A DNA stretch of 64,000 nucleotides from Sphingobacterium olei (GTDB lineage: Bacteria; Bacteroidota; Bacteroidia; Sphingobacteriales; Sphingobacteriaceae). The stretch is from positions 62,001 to 126,000 of the forward strand of contig NZ_SUME01000012.1 in the NCBI RefSeq assembly GCF_005048855.1, read 5' to 3'. How positions within the stretch are numbered: position 1 is the first letter of the stretch; every line of letters starts with the position of its first letter. Positions 25,981 through 35,038 of this stretch are shown here, piece after piece. A program made the translations under genes and the position numbers. The notes beneath the pieces are model-generated. The model was not told where the DNA came from. It was given only the letters and a program-made list of their open reading frames with translations, and did no database searches.

Positions 25981-27372
25981 ATGACACCAATAAAACATTT
26001 TTTTATACCGATTGTCATATCGCTATTTATGTCCCAAAACGTGTATTCACAAGAAACCATGGCATTTCCTGGAGCCGAAGGTTTTGGCCGTTTTGCCAAA
26101 GGAGCGAGGGGAGCAGATCAACCACAGGTCTACTTTGTGACAAATTTAGCAGACGAAGGAGAAGGGTCATTACGGGATGCCGTAAGTCAACCAGGGCGCT
26201 TTGTAATCTTTAAAGTTAGCGGGGTAATTAAACTTAAGAGTAAGCTAAGTGTTGCACCCTTTACCACTATCGCTGGGCAGACTGCTCCGGGAGATGGTGT
26301 GACTGTTTATGGTAGAACGATGTCATTTACGGGGGCAAATAATACAATTTCCCGCTATTTGCGTGTTCGATTGGGTGTCAATGGCGGAGCAAGTAAAAAT
26401 GAAGATGCCTCGGGAATATCCAACGGTAAAAATATCATTTTAGATCACATGTCAATTACCTGGGGACTCGATGAAGTATTTTCAATCAGTTGGGATAAGA
26501 AAGGCGACGAACCTTCCGATATAACCTTGCAAAATAGCATAATTGGTCAAGGCCTGCATGCTTTTAATCATTCGGCTGGAGGATTAATTCAATCTGGTGG
26601 GAAAATTAGCATACTCAAATGTCTTTATCACAGTAATAAAACCCGTAATCCTAAGGTAAAAGGAATCAATGAATTTGTTAATAATATTGTTTATAATTTT
26701 GGGAATAAAAATACCGTTAATCCTGCGCATTCCATTTCAGCTGATGCTTATATTCTGGGAGGGGAGTCAGCTGTGATTTCAAATGTGTTGATTTTAAATA
26801 ATTACTTTATTGGAGGTCCTTCAACTCCTCAAACCAAACTCACACCATTTTCTAGGGGAAATCAGAATTTTAATCTCTTCCAAAAAGGAAATTATTATGA
26901 TAACAACCAAAATGGTAAACTTGATGGGACGATGATTGAATCAAACGACTTTTGGTATCCAGGAATCCCAAATCATAATTTTAAAAATGCGCAAGATTTT
27001 GCAGCTTATCCAAGTGTGGTGCCAAATATGTCTGCTTTATCTGCATTTGATTATATCGTTGATAATGCCGGTGCTGTTTTTCCAAGGCGCGATGCAATAG
27101 ACCATTCAATAATCGAAGAATTAAAAAGTAAGGGCCTGAGCGGAAGAAACGTCCACAGCGAGACTGATTTTTTCAATATGGATCTGGCGCAAGTGCAAGA
27201 GAAAGAAATCCATGTCGAAAAAGATACAGACAACGACGGAATTCCCGATGGGTGGGAAGAAAGGTTGAATCTAAACAAAAACGATAGCAGTGATGCATTA
27301 CAATTTAGTTCACAATCCGATTGGAAAGGATATCTAAATATTGAAGTTTACCTTAACTCTATTGTGAAGTAG
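25981..27372 (+). CDS. Secreted pectate-lyase-like protein with calcium-binding C-terminus
   Basis: Predicted right-handed beta-helix polysaccharide lyase of the pectate lyase (PL1-like) type, 463 residues. It has a signal peptide (about 1-24, ending NVYSQE), AFPGAEGFGRFAKGARG at the mature N-terminus, then VTNLADEGEGSLRDAVSQP and HMSITWGLDEVFS typical of this group. The C-terminus has an EF-hand/thrombospondin-3-like loop (DTDNDGIPDGWEERLNLN), usual in Bacteroidota lyases. It stands alone, without SusC/SusD, so it is not in a classic polysaccharide utilisation locus. It is followed by a 13-bp hairpin. Confidence 0.82.
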   Translation: MTPIKHFFIPIVISLFMSQNVYSQETMAFPGAEGFGRFAKGARGADQPQVYFVTNLADEGEGSLRDAVSQPGRFVIFKVSGVIKLKSKLSVAPFTTIAGQTAPGDGVTVYGRTMSFTGANNTISRYLRVRLGVNGGASKNEDASGISNGKNIILDHMSITWGLDEVFSISWDKKGDEPSDITLQNSIIGQGLHAFNHSAGGLIQSGGKISILKCLYHSNKTRNPKVKGINEFVNNIVYNFGNKNTVNPAHSISADAYILGGESAVISNVLILNNYFIGGPSTPQTKLTPFSRGNQNFNLFQKGNYYDNNQNGKLDGTMIESNDFWYPGIPNHNFKNAQDFAAYPSVVPNMSALSAFDYIVDNAGAVFPRRDAIDHSIIEELKSKGLSGRNVHSETDFFNMDLAQVQEKEIHVEKDTDNDGIPDGWEERLNLNKNDSSDALQFSSQSDWKGYLNIEVYLNSIVK

Positions 27373-27388
27373 GTAAGAGCATTTTAAT

Positions 27389-27420
27389 CATAAAGGCGCT
27401 ATCTCGCTAGCGCCTTTATG
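27389..27420. terminator. Hairpin between the lyase and membrane-protein genes
   Basis: Perfect 13-bp stem (27389-27401 / 27408-27420, core AAAGGCGCTA) with a 6-nt loop. It separates two convergent genes. T-runs are weak on both sides, so termination strength is uncertain. Confidence 0.65.
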
Positions 27421-27425
27421 ATATG

Positions 27426-27854
27426 TTAATTTAAAAGAGACCACGTACTCCACGGAATCCGTGACAAAATCAATATTAAAGCGATCGTATAGGTGAAAAA
27501 CACCGTTTTATTCGCTTTGTAATCTTCTTTAGCTTTTTTCGCTTTCGAATACCCAATAGTGACTAAAACAATAGCAATAAGCATAAGCAACGGATGTTCT
27601 AAAAAGTATAGACGCGATAGGCTGTTGCTCATGTTTTCACCGGAAAAACTTTTTAGTCCCAATGGTGAGGTGAAATATAGAACCAATCCAATCAATAGTT
27701 GTAGATGTGCACTGATAAATCCAATAAGTGCTATTTTACGATTGTAAGGATTGCTTTTAAAATAATTAACTGCAGTAATAATAATAGAAATGACTAAAGC
27801 TAATAAGAGCACTACAGCTAGAGTCGAGTGTAAATGTTTCATTCCTGTTAACAT
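27426..27854 (-). CDS. Small membrane protein, four predicted helices
   Basis: The 142-residue hydrophobic protein has four membrane segments: about 9-31, 42-63, 86-104 and 119-138. Histidines near segments 2 and 3 (SAHLQLLIGL, LEHPLLMLIA) recall the group loosely annotated as cytochrome b in Bacteroidota, but haem binding is unproven. Met5 (MKHLHSTLAVV, 27842) is an alternative start. A consensus -7 box TACCTTTG lies 38 nt upstream, overlapping the end of the M28 peptidase gene. Confidence 0.65.
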   Translation of the reverse strand: MLTGMKHLHSTLAVVLLLALVISIIITAVNYFKSNPYNRKIALIGFISAHLQLLIGLVLYFTSPLGLKSFSGENMSNSLSRLYFLEHPLLMLIAIVLVTIGYSKAKKAKEDYKANKTVFFTYTIALILILSRIPWSTWSLLN

Positions 27855-27891
27855 AGTTTGTATGTGTTAAATTGTATCTTAATCTTCGTTA

Positions 27892-27899
27892 CAAAGGTA
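27892..27899 (-). promoter_or_regulatory. -7 box of the small membrane-protein gene
   Basis: TACCTTTG (27899-27892 on the minus strand) matches TAnnTTTG and abuts the M28 stop codon. No clear -33 partner is seen. Confidence 0.45.
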
Positions 27900-29564
27900 C
27901 TATTTTGAAAGACGTTTCTCACCTAATTCTTTAAATTCTGAATTTGCTTTGAACCCGGGAAATGTTTTTTCTAAACTCAAGGTATATCCAATGTCGAAAA
28001 ATAAACGGATATCCGCTAATATGCCTTCAAAGTCCCAATTTTCGTCGATTTCATCTGTAACGTTATGGTAACGGCCTGATAAAGCTTCTTTTCTTTTGGT
28101 ATTCAATGTTGTATCTGTTGAAATCAATTGATCTCCGCTCCCCATGAATAAGCCTGGTACGCCCTTTTTTACAAAGTTGAAGTGATCTGATCTGTAAAAT
28201 CCACCAGAGGATGGATTCCCTTCTCCCTTTACAAATCTTCCAAATTTAGCAGCTGATTGTCTGACATAATCTTCTAATTCTGTTTGACCCAGCCCTACAA
28301 CGGATACATCTTTTGTCGCTCCCAAAGGGCTAAAAGCATCCATATTTAAGTTAGCCACCGTCTTGTTAATTGGATAGATCGGATTGCTTGCATAGTAGGC
28401 AGACCCCAATAACCCCTCTTCTTCAGCCGTGAGTGCCATGAATACGATAGTGCGCTCGGGTTTTACTTTAGCCGCATTGAACGCCTTCGCAATTTCAAAT
28501 AGTGCGGCTACACCCGCGGCGTTATCGACTGCCCCATTATAAATAGAATCTCCGTCCACGGCTTCTCCTACACCCAAATGATCCCAATGTGCCGTGTAGA
28601 TAATCGTTTCATCAGTCCTTTTAGACCCTTCTATTTTCGCTATTACATTATTTGATTTAGATTTACGGAAGTTGTTTTTCAAGCTTACCGCCATAGTGAC
28701 TTGAAGCGGCACTGCTTTAAATCCTGGTTTTTTGGCTTCTTCCATTACTTTTGCATCAATACCTGCAATTTGAAAGAGATTTTTAGCGGTTTCGTTCGAA
28801 ATCCATCCCTCAAATTCCACATTTGAAGCACCATTGTTTTCCGTGACCATATCCAATTGAGGGCCACTCCAGCCAGTTCTCACCACATTCCACCCATAAC
28901 TGGCAGCGGCAGTTTCATGGATAATTAATATGCCTGTTGCCCCTTGGCGACCCGCTTCTTCATATTTATACGTCCATCTGCCATAGTATGTCATGGTATC
29001 CGCTTTGAAAAGATTTTTGTCATATCTTCCTGGATCAGATGCCATCACGACGACAGTCTTGCCTTTGACATCCAGTCCATCATAATCATTCCACCCGTAT
29101 TCAGGCGCTACGATTCCGAACCCCGCAAAAACTAGTTCTGTCGAAGGGATTGTAATATGCTCCTGTAGTCTTTTTGTTCCGATTACAAAATCTTCCAGGT
29201 AGTTAATTGTCAAATCTCCCTTGTTACCCGTTAACGTAATGGAAGGTGAGGTCGGTTTAGATGTTATTTCTACTAACGGGACTTCTTGGAAATACGAATC
29301 TCCATTGCCGGGTTTTAGTCCTAGGTTTTTAAATTGTTCCCGAATATAGTTTACCGTTAATGTATCACCTTTAGTAAACGGCTTTCGACCTAAGAAGTCG
29401 TCGGAGGATAGTTTGGATACCGCTTCCTTATAGGTGTTTTCCTGTATGGCTTCCAGTGCTATGCTATCCAAAGTGGTGGTATCGTGTACAGCCTGTTGAG
29501 CGTTCTGGCAAGACAAGAAAGCCATTGACGAAAAAAAGAGTATGAGTAATGTTATCTTGTTCAT
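27900..29564 (-). CDS. M28-family zinc peptidase, lipoprotein
   Basis: The 554-residue extracytoplasmic aminopeptidase-like protein has a lipoprotein signal ending LSC (Cys20). An inserted PA domain follows (about 150-290, EYGWNDYDGLDVKGK), then the M28 catalytic domain. Zinc ligands and catalytic residues are in YTAHWDHLGVG, NGAVDNAAGVAALFEIA and ALTAEEEGLLGS. It probably releases N-terminal amino acids from peptides at the outer membrane or in the periplasm. It is downstream of the SprT-like gene by 24 nt. Confidence 0.9.
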   Translation of the reverse strand: MNKITLLILFFSSMAFLSCQNAQQAVHDTTTLDSIALEAIQENTYKEAVSKLSSDDFLGRKPFTKGDTLTVNYIREQFKNLGLKPGNGDSYFQEVPLVEITSKPTSPSITLTGNKGDLTINYLEDFVIGTKRLQEHITIPSTELVFAGFGIVAPEYGWNDYDGLDVKGKTVVVMASDPGRYDKNLFKADTMTYYGRWTYKYEEAGRQGATGILIIHETAAASYGWNVVRTGWSGPQLDMVTENNGASNVEFEGWISNETAKNLFQIAGIDAKVMEEAKKPGFKAVPLQVTMAVSLKNNFRKSKSNNVIAKIEGSKRTDETIIYTAHWDHLGVGEAVDGDSIYNGAVDNAAGVAALFEIAKAFNAAKVKPERTIVFMALTAEEEGLLGSAYYASNPIYPINKTVANLNMDAFSPLGATKDVSVVGLGQTELEDYVRQSAAKFGRFVKGEGNPSSGGFYRSDHFNFVKKGVPGLFMGSGDQLISTDTTLNTKRKEALSGRYHNVTDEIDENWDFEGILADIRLFFDIGYTLSLEKTFPGFKANSEFKELGEKRLSK

Positions 29565-29588
29565 GAGTATTGGAGTAAAATAAATAAC

Positions 29589-30209
29589 TTATATGTCGGT
29601 ATTTAGTGGTGTGACCTCGGCTATAGGATGAAAGAGGTATATTCTGTTGGTTTCTACTTCAATACATCTATATCGTTTTCTCAATTTTTCCTTTTTTTGG
29701 AAGGTACGGCCATTTTTGAGTTGGAAGATGCTGTTTTCAGGAAGTTCTTCTACCGTATGGATAGAAGCATCGAGCTGATCGTAATTTTTAAGGATACGGT
29801 AAAGATGCAGATCTGTGCAGGAGGACGCCGCTGGATTGGACATATAGTTCGAAATAGCATGTACTATCTCCTGCGGGAAAATATTCAATTTTAAAAATGG
29901 ATGCATCAGTATTTTGAAATTTTCTTTCCATTCCAATCCATGTGGTTTTACAAGACTCTTATGGGCTTGCCAGGTCTTCAAGTGCGCAAATTCATGTATT
30001 GTTGTAATCAAAAAGGAATATGGGTTGAGATCATGATTGACCGTAATCTGATGTGTGCTGCCTCGAAAGGGAGCTCTGTAATCCCCTAGCTTGGAAGATC
30101 TGCTTCGCGTCACTTTGAATCGACAACTAGTATCGTTTATCCATTGTGAAATAATCGGCGCTGCTTCATCCGGCATGTATTTGCTTAATTGTTTACTAAA
30201 GTCCGTCAT
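29589..30209 (-). CDS. SprT-like zinc metalloprotease domain protein
   Basis: A SprT-like protein (related to eukaryotic Spartan, which cleaves DNA-protein crosslinks) with the HExxH motif in TTIHEFAHLKTWQ and a further His in KPHGLEWKENFK. About 206 residues from the ATG at 30209 (MTDFSKQLSKYMP). The frame is open to ATG 30221 and TTG 30251, but a TATGTTTG -7-like box covers 30222-30215, favouring the shorter start. There is no signal peptide. It is divergent from DUF4835-recN; a DNA-repair association is plausible but unproven. Confidence 0.75.
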   Translation of the reverse strand: MTDFSKQLSKYMPDEAAPIISQWINDTSCRFKVTRSRSSKLGDYRAPFRGSTHQITVNHDLNPYSFLITTIHEFAHLKTWQAHKSLVKPHGLEWKENFKILMHPFLKLNIFPQEIVHAISNYMSNPAASSCTDLHLYRILKNYDQLDASIHTVEELPENSIFQLKNGRTFQKKEKLRKRYRCIEVETNRIYLFHPIAEVTPLNTDI

Positions 30210-30256
30210 CCATACAAACATATTATTTTCTATTGATTTATAGAAGTTCAAAAAAC

Positions 30257-30271
30257 TTTTGTCTAAGTTTG
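30257..30271 (+). promoter_or_regulatory. Promoter of DUF4835-recN with extended -7 element
   Basis: TTTTGTCTAAGTTTG at 30257-30271 includes TAAGTTTG (30264-30271), 17 nt before the ATG. It shares the extended core TCTAAGTTTG with dgt, ddl, rbfA and the histidine kinase gene. Confidence 0.6.
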
Positions 30272-30288
30272 AGTCATAATCAAATCAT

Positions 30289-31185
30289 ATGCGAAGAATT
30301 TACGTAACTATAATTTTGCTATCTGTCTCCATCGCTTGTGTTTTCGCTCAGGAACTAAATGCAAGAGTAGAACTTTCTGCACCGCAATTGCAGAATACAA
30401 ATGCCAGAACATTAGAATTGCTTCAACGTGTTATTTCTGATTTTTTAAACAACAGGTCGTGGACGGATAAAGCGATTCGTCCAGAAGAACGTATTGATTG
30501 TAGCTTTAATATCATCATTACAGAGTATGATGGATCCAAACAATATAAAGCTACTGCACAGGTAAATTCTGCTCGACCGGTATATGGAACGAACTATAAC
30601 AGCCCGATTTTAAGTTTCAGGGATAAATATTTTAATTTTTCGTATGTTGAAGGAGAACAGTTGGATTTTAATGATAATCAGAATCTGGGGCCGTTATCTT
30701 CTTTATTGGGCTTTTATGCCAATATCATTATCGGAATGGATATGGATTCATTCCGGAAATCCGGAGGTACGGCCATGTTTTCAAAAGCGCGTACGATCAT
30801 GAATTATTCGCAGAGCTCCCAAGTTGAAGGCTGGCGAGGGATGGAAGCTATGGATAACCGGTATTGGCTGATTACAAATCTGGTAGATCGAATATATATG
30901 CCTTACCGCGAGTTTTCGTATTCCTTTCATAGAGAGGGGCTTGATAATATGGTTGAGAATGAAGCAAAAGCCAAAGGAGCTATGGGGGAAATGATGGCCA
31001 GATTAAAGGAGGTGGATCGTACCAATACAGGTAACGTATTGACCAATGTGTTATTTACAGCAAAGTCAAATGAATTTGTCGGCATTTTTTCTAAAATGCC
31101 GGGAAATGAAAGCGTAAAGATTTACAATTTGTTAGCCGAACTGGATCCTGCCAATATTTCAAAATACGAGACACTAAAAAAATAA
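30289..31185 (+). CDS. DUF4835 family exported protein (PorD-like)
   Basis: The 298-residue protein has a signal peptide (about 1-20, ending CVFAQE). Features of the DUF4835 family are visible: ELNARVELS at the mature N-terminus, an internal RPVYGTNYNSPILSF strand region, and QGxEGWR-like QVEGWRGMEAMDNRYWL. Some annotations call this family PorD, linked to type IX secretion; that link is not supported by anything else here. It sits 4 nt upstream of recN, an arrangement conserved in Bacteroidota. Confidence 0.75.
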   Translation: MRRIYVTIILLSVSIACVFAQELNARVELSAPQLQNTNARTLELLQRVISDFLNNRSWTDKAIRPEERIDCSFNIIITEYDGSKQYKATAQVNSARPVYGTNYNSPILSFRDKYFNFSYVEGEQLDFNDNQNLGPLSSLLGFYANIIIGMDMDSFRKSGGTAMFSKARTIMNYSQSSQVEGWRGMEAMDNRYWLITNLVDRIYMPYREFSYSFHREGLDNMVENEAKAKGAMGEMMARLKEVDRTNTGNVLTNVLFTAKSNEFVGIFSKMPGNESVKIYNLLAELDPANISKYETLKK

Positions 31186-31189
31186 TTAC

Positions 31190-32848
31190 ATGCTGACACG
31201 CTTATATATAAAGAATTACGCATTAATAGATAATCTTGATATTTCGTTCAATAAAGGACTGAATATAATAACTGGTGAAACAGGTGCTGGTAAATCCATC
31301 ATTATGGGAGCACTGGGTTTAATCGTTGGTAATCGGGCAGAGGGGAAACAGTTTTTTGACGAAAGTCAGAAATGTATTATTGAGGGTTATTTCGATGTTT
31401 CTTCCTATGCATTGAATGATTTTTTTGGTGAGACGGATTTAGACTATGAGGAAGAAACTATTATTCGGCGGGAAATAGCCGTCGACGGAAAATCGAGGGC
31501 TTTTGTCAACGACTCACCAGTTACATTAAATGTGCTCAAAGCGTTGGGCGAAAAATTAATTGATATCCATTCCCAACATGCTACATTACAGCTTAATACC
31601 GAAGAATTTCAACTGTTTGTGGTGGATAGCGTGGCTGCTAACGCTAAGTTGTTGCAGGCCTATAACGCGGAATACAAACATTTAAAAAAATACGAACAAC
31701 GACTGTTAACCCTAAAGGAAGACATTTATGCCGCCAATGCAGAGCTTGACTATAACCAATTTCTATTTGACGAATTGGAAAAGGTGAACCTTGTCGAAGG
31801 AGAAGTGGCAGAACTAGAAGCGGAACAGCAGCAACTCGAAAATGCGGAGGACATTAAGAAAGGATTGTCGACCACGCAGTACCTGTTAATTGAAGGTGAT
31901 ACTAATATTCAGACTTTGTTAAAAGATGCTGTTCAGCAGTTGCAGTCCGTATCCAAATTTTTTAAACGTACAGAAGAATTTTCCGATCGATTGCAAAGCG
32001 CTTATATTGAGATTAAGGATATCGCAAATGAGGTAGAATTAGCGAATGAAGGCGTAAATTTGGATGGGGATCGTCTAGACCATGTGAATTCCCGTCTAAG
32101 TGAGATTTATACCTTACTGAAAAAGCACAGGCTTGATACGGATGTTGAATTAATTGAACTGCGGGAACAATTGAAAACGAAACTTCAATTGGCATCCAGT
32201 CAGGACGAAGCACTAATTGTGCTTGAAAACGAAGTTAAAAAACAACTTGATGCGGTGCTAGAACTAGCTCGTCAGATCAGCAAGACGCGTCAGCAAAGTC
32301 TGCCAATTATTCAAGATAGTGTAATTAATACGCTCGTTGCTGTAGGTATGCCCAATGCTAACCTCCAGATACATTTGGAACCGCAAACAGAAGACAAAAT
32401 TTCTCCCAAAGGATTGGATAAAGTTCAGTTTTTATTTTCGGCTAATAAAGGACAAGCTTTGCAGCCAATCCACAAAGTGGCATCCGGTGGGGAGTTGTCG
32501 CGGGTCATGCTCGCTATAAAATCCCTCGTGTCCCAACGGTCTGCTTTACCGACCATCATATTTGATGAAATCGATACGGGTATTTCAGGAGAGGTGGCGT
32601 TAAGGGTAGGCGAGGTGATGGAGAATCTGGCGCGGCATATGCAAGTGCTGGCTATTACACACCTGCCTCAGATTGCCTCTAAGGGTACAGCCCACTTCAA
32701 AGTATATAAAGAAGATCGGGACGAGCGAACCAAGTCTAACATTCGACTTTTAGATCAAGATAAACGTATTCTCGAAATTGCACAGATGCTAAGTGGTGCC
32801 AATCCTGGGGATGCTGCACTTCAGCATGCGAAGGAATTGTTGGGGTAA
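31190..32848 (+). CDS. recN: DNA repair protein RecN
   Basis: SMC-like ATPase acting in double-strand break repair. The 552-residue protein has Walker A GETGAGKS (29-36), a long central coiled coil (about 160-370), the ABC signature ASGGELSRVML and Walker B IIFDEIDTGISGE. Length matches E. coli RecN (553). The ATG at 31190 directly follows DUF4835, so both are made from one transcript under the extended-core promoter at 30257. It is followed by a strong hairpin. Confidence 0.96.
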   Translation: MLTRLYIKNYALIDNLDISFNKGLNIITGETGAGKSIIMGALGLIVGNRAEGKQFFDESQKCIIEGYFDVSSYALNDFFGETDLDYEEETIIRREIAVDGKSRAFVNDSPVTLNVLKALGEKLIDIHSQHATLQLNTEEFQLFVVDSVAANAKLLQAYNAEYKHLKKYEQRLLTLKEDIYAANAELDYNQFLFDELEKVNLVEGEVAELEAEQQQLENAEDIKKGLSTTQYLLIEGDTNIQTLLKDAVQQLQSVSKFFKRTEEFSDRLQSAYIEIKDIANEVELANEGVNLDGDRLDHVNSRLSEIYTLLKKHRLDTDVELIELREQLKTKLQLASSQDEALIVLENEVKKQLDAVLELARQISKTRQQSLPIIQDSVINTLVAVGMPNANLQIHLEPQTEDKISPKGLDKVQFLFSANKGQALQPIHKVASGGELSRVMLAIKSLVSQRSALPTIIFDEIDTGISGEVALRVGEVMENLARHMQVLAITHLPQIASKGTAHFKVYKEDRDERTKSNIRLLDQDKRILEIAQMLSGANPGDAALQHAKELLG

Positions 32849-32873
32849 TCTCTCGGCTCTTAAGTCAGTCTCG

Positions 32874-32918
32874 AATAGTTCACTTCTGCTATTAAAGTAA
32901 GAGCAGCAGTGAACTATT
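32874..32918 (+). terminator. recN terminator
   Basis: A 17-bp stem with one mismatch (32874-32890 / 32902-32918, 11-nt loop) followed by a T-rich segment. It lies 26 nt after the recN stop. Confidence 0.8.
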
Positions 32919-32984
32919 TGATTTCTTTATGGTTATGTAAGTGGAGTATATACGTATTGTTGATACGACAACACACTTCTGCCT

Positions 32985-34373
32985 ATGAAGGAAATGAAGA
33001 AATTACCGCATAGTGCTGCTTTAAGCGCTCAAACAAACACCCCCAAGCAGGTACTTACGGTGTTCGATGCCATAGTCATGATTGTTGGTATTGTCGTGGG
33101 AGCAGGTATTTTTAGAACACCTCCCATCGTTGCCAACAGTACCGGTACTTGGGAAATGTTCCTCTTTGTATGGGTGCTTGGTGGAGCCATATCTCTGATA
33201 GGCGCCATGTGTTATGCCGAACTTTCCACGGCATTTCCGAGTGCAGGTGGCGAATATCATTTTCTATATCGGGCATTTGGTCGACATTTTGCCTTTCTTT
33301 TCGCTTGGGCACGGATGAGTATTATTCAAACGGGCTCCATTGCTTTACTTGCCTTTATCGTTGGCGATTACATGAGTGAATTTTACCGCTTAAGTGGTTA
33401 CTCATCTTCGGTTTATGCTATCGTGGTAGTCATTGGTCTTACAATAACCAATATAATTGGGGTTCACGTGGGTACTGGAACCCAAAAACTCCTCGTCGGC
33501 TTACAGTTTTCAGGGTTGATCGTGCTTATTATCGCCGGACTTTTCTTTGCTCCGGCAGATCGGGAATTTGCTGCACAAACTCTAGCGACCGATGTAGATT
33601 TTTCAATGGCTATTGGGACATCCCTGATCATGGTGCTCCTTACATTTGGTGGATGGAATGAAGCAGGGTATATATCATCCGAGATGCGAGGTGGCAGCAA
33701 GAAAATGGCCACTGTTATGATAGCAGGTATTCTCATCATTACAGCAATATATCTGCTGATCAATTTTGCCTACCTCAATGTTTTGGGAATAGACGGTATA
33801 GCCCGTTCCGAAGCTGTCGGCGTGGATATGATGCGTACGGCAATAGGAGAAAGGGGCGCTGTTTTTATCGGACTGTTGGTCATGCTTGCCGCGCTCACTT
33901 CTACCAATGCCACCATTTTTACAGGTGCGCGTACAAATTATGCATTTGGAAAAGACTTCTCCTTGTTGTCATTTATGAATGTTTGGAAAACAGGGCGTTC
34001 TACGCCCGTGAATGCGCTCCTGACGCAAGGTGCAATCGCAACGACGCTGATTGTTGTCGGTTCTTTTGCACGTAGTGGTTTTGAAGCCATGGTGAATTTT
34101 ACAGCGCCTATATTCTGGTTTTTTATACTATGTACAGGGCTGGCCTTGTTTGTGTTGCGTATCCGGGAGCCCAATGCTCTTCGGCCGTTTAAAGTGCCTT
34201 TATATCCGGTGTTACCTGCGATATTCTGTTTGGCTTCAGCTTATTTGCTCTATTCTAGTCTACTGTTTGCAGGCATGGGCACTTGGCTCGGTATTGGAGT
34301 CTTACTATTGGGCATGGTGTTTTTCTTTTTTACCCGAAAAAACAATAGATCGAAACTAGACCATCGAACCTAA
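32985..34373 (+). CDS. APC-family amino-acid permease
   Basis: The 462-residue secondary transporter has about 12 membrane helices. The APC hallmark GIVVGAGIFRTPPIVA lies in helix 1, ALGGAISLIGAMCYAEL-like sequence follows in helix 2, and GGWNEAGYISSEMRGG lies midway. Substrate cannot be told from sequence; the subgroup resembles LAT-type amino-acid exchangers. Starts at 32985 or Met4 (32994) are both possible. An inverted repeat CGTAT-N5-ATACG (32953-32967) about 20 nt before the ATG is a possible operator. Confidence 0.85.
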   Translation: MKEMKKLPHSAALSAQTNTPKQVLTVFDAIVMIVGIVVGAGIFRTPPIVANSTGTWEMFLFVWVLGGAISLIGAMCYAELSTAFPSAGGEYHFLYRAFGRHFAFLFAWARMSIIQTGSIALLAFIVGDYMSEFYRLSGYSSSVYAIVVVIGLTITNIIGVHVGTGTQKLLVGLQFSGLIVLIIAGLFFAPADREFAAQTLATDVDFSMAIGTSLIMVLLTFGGWNEAGYISSEMRGGSKKMATVMIAGILIITAIYLLINFAYLNVLGIDGIARSEAVGVDMMRTAIGERGAVFIGLLVMLAALTSTNATIFTGARTNYAFGKDFSLLSFMNVWKTGRSTPVNALLTQGAIATTLIVVGSFARSGFEAMVNFTAPIFWFFILCTGLALFVLRIREPNALRPFKVPLYPVLPAIFCLASAYLLYSSLLFAGMGTWLGIGVLLLGMVFFFFTRKNNRSKLDHRT

Positions 34374-34412
34374 AGTATATGATTTAATACATAATCAGTT
34401 CGCAAGTAAAAT

Positions 34413-34420
34413 TAATTTTG
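34413..34420 (+). promoter_or_regulatory. -7 box of the methyltransferase gene
   Basis: TAATTTTG matches TAnnTTTG, 22 nt before the ATG at 34443. No clear -33 box. Confidence 0.4.
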
Positions 34421-34442
34421 TTACATATTAAAATTTAAGATT

Positions 34443-34982
34443 ATGAGTTATTTAAAAACAATGTTAGCAGTTTTTTTTGTCCTGATCGGTTCGAATGTGT
34501 TCACACAAACCAAAAGATTAGATGTCCCTTACGTACCTACCGACCAAGTGGTAGTGGATGCCATGCTTGACTTAGCAGGTATCAAAGCTGGAGATGTTCA
34601 CTTTGACCTGGGATGCGGTGACGGCAGAATCGTTATTTCAGCAGCCAAACGCGGAGCTGCCGAGGCTACCGGTATTGACCTTGATCCAGAACGGATCAAA
34701 GAAGCTAATGCTAATGCAGTAAAAGCAGGTGTAGCAGACAAAGTCACCTTTATCGAAGGTGATTTATTCGATTTCGATTTTAGCAAAGCGGACGTGCTAA
34801 CGCTTTATCTGTTATCTTCCGTAAATCTTAAATTACGCCCGAAAATTTTAGAAGAATTAAAGCCGGGAACCCGAGTAGTATCCCACGCATTTGGTATGGG
34901 TGATTGGAAACCGGAAAAAGAAGTTAATGTAGGTGGTACGACGATCTACTTATGGACTGTTCCCGAACGGGGCAAAAAATAA
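34443..34982 (+). CDS. SAM-dependent methyltransferase-like protein with a signal peptide
   Basis: The 179-residue protein has an N-terminal stretch (MSYLKTMLAVFFVLIGSNVF, then TQTKR) that reads as a cleavable signal peptide. A class I Rossmann methyltransferase core follows, with motif I HFDLGCGDGRIV, the acidic residue ending strand 2 (GIDLDPERI) and IEGDLFDFDF. SAM is not known to be available outside the cytoplasm, so either the signal acts as a membrane anchor facing in, or the fold has another role. Similar proteins occur in other bacteria; their function is unknown. Confidence 0.75.
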   Translation: MSYLKTMLAVFFVLIGSNVFTQTKRLDVPYVPTDQVVVDAMLDLAGIKAGDVHFDLGCGDGRIVISAAKRGAAEATGIDLDPERIKEANANAVKAGVADKVTFIEGDLFDFDFSKADVLTLYLLSSVNLKLRPKILEELKPGTRVVSHAFGMGDWKPEKEVNVGGTTIYLWTVPERGKK

Positions 34983-35000
34983 TGCTAAAACAACATCATC

Positions 35001-35038
35001 AAACTAAAAAAGAAGTCCTAAGACTTCTTTTTTAGTTT
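35001..35038. terminator. Bidirectional hairpin, 17-bp perfect stem
   Basis: Arms 35001-35017 and 35022-35038 are perfect complements with loop CTAA; A6 and T6 runs lie inside the stem. It terminates the methyltransferase gene and the convergent lipoprotein gene, whose stop codon (35032-35034) lies within the stem. Confidence 0.85.
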
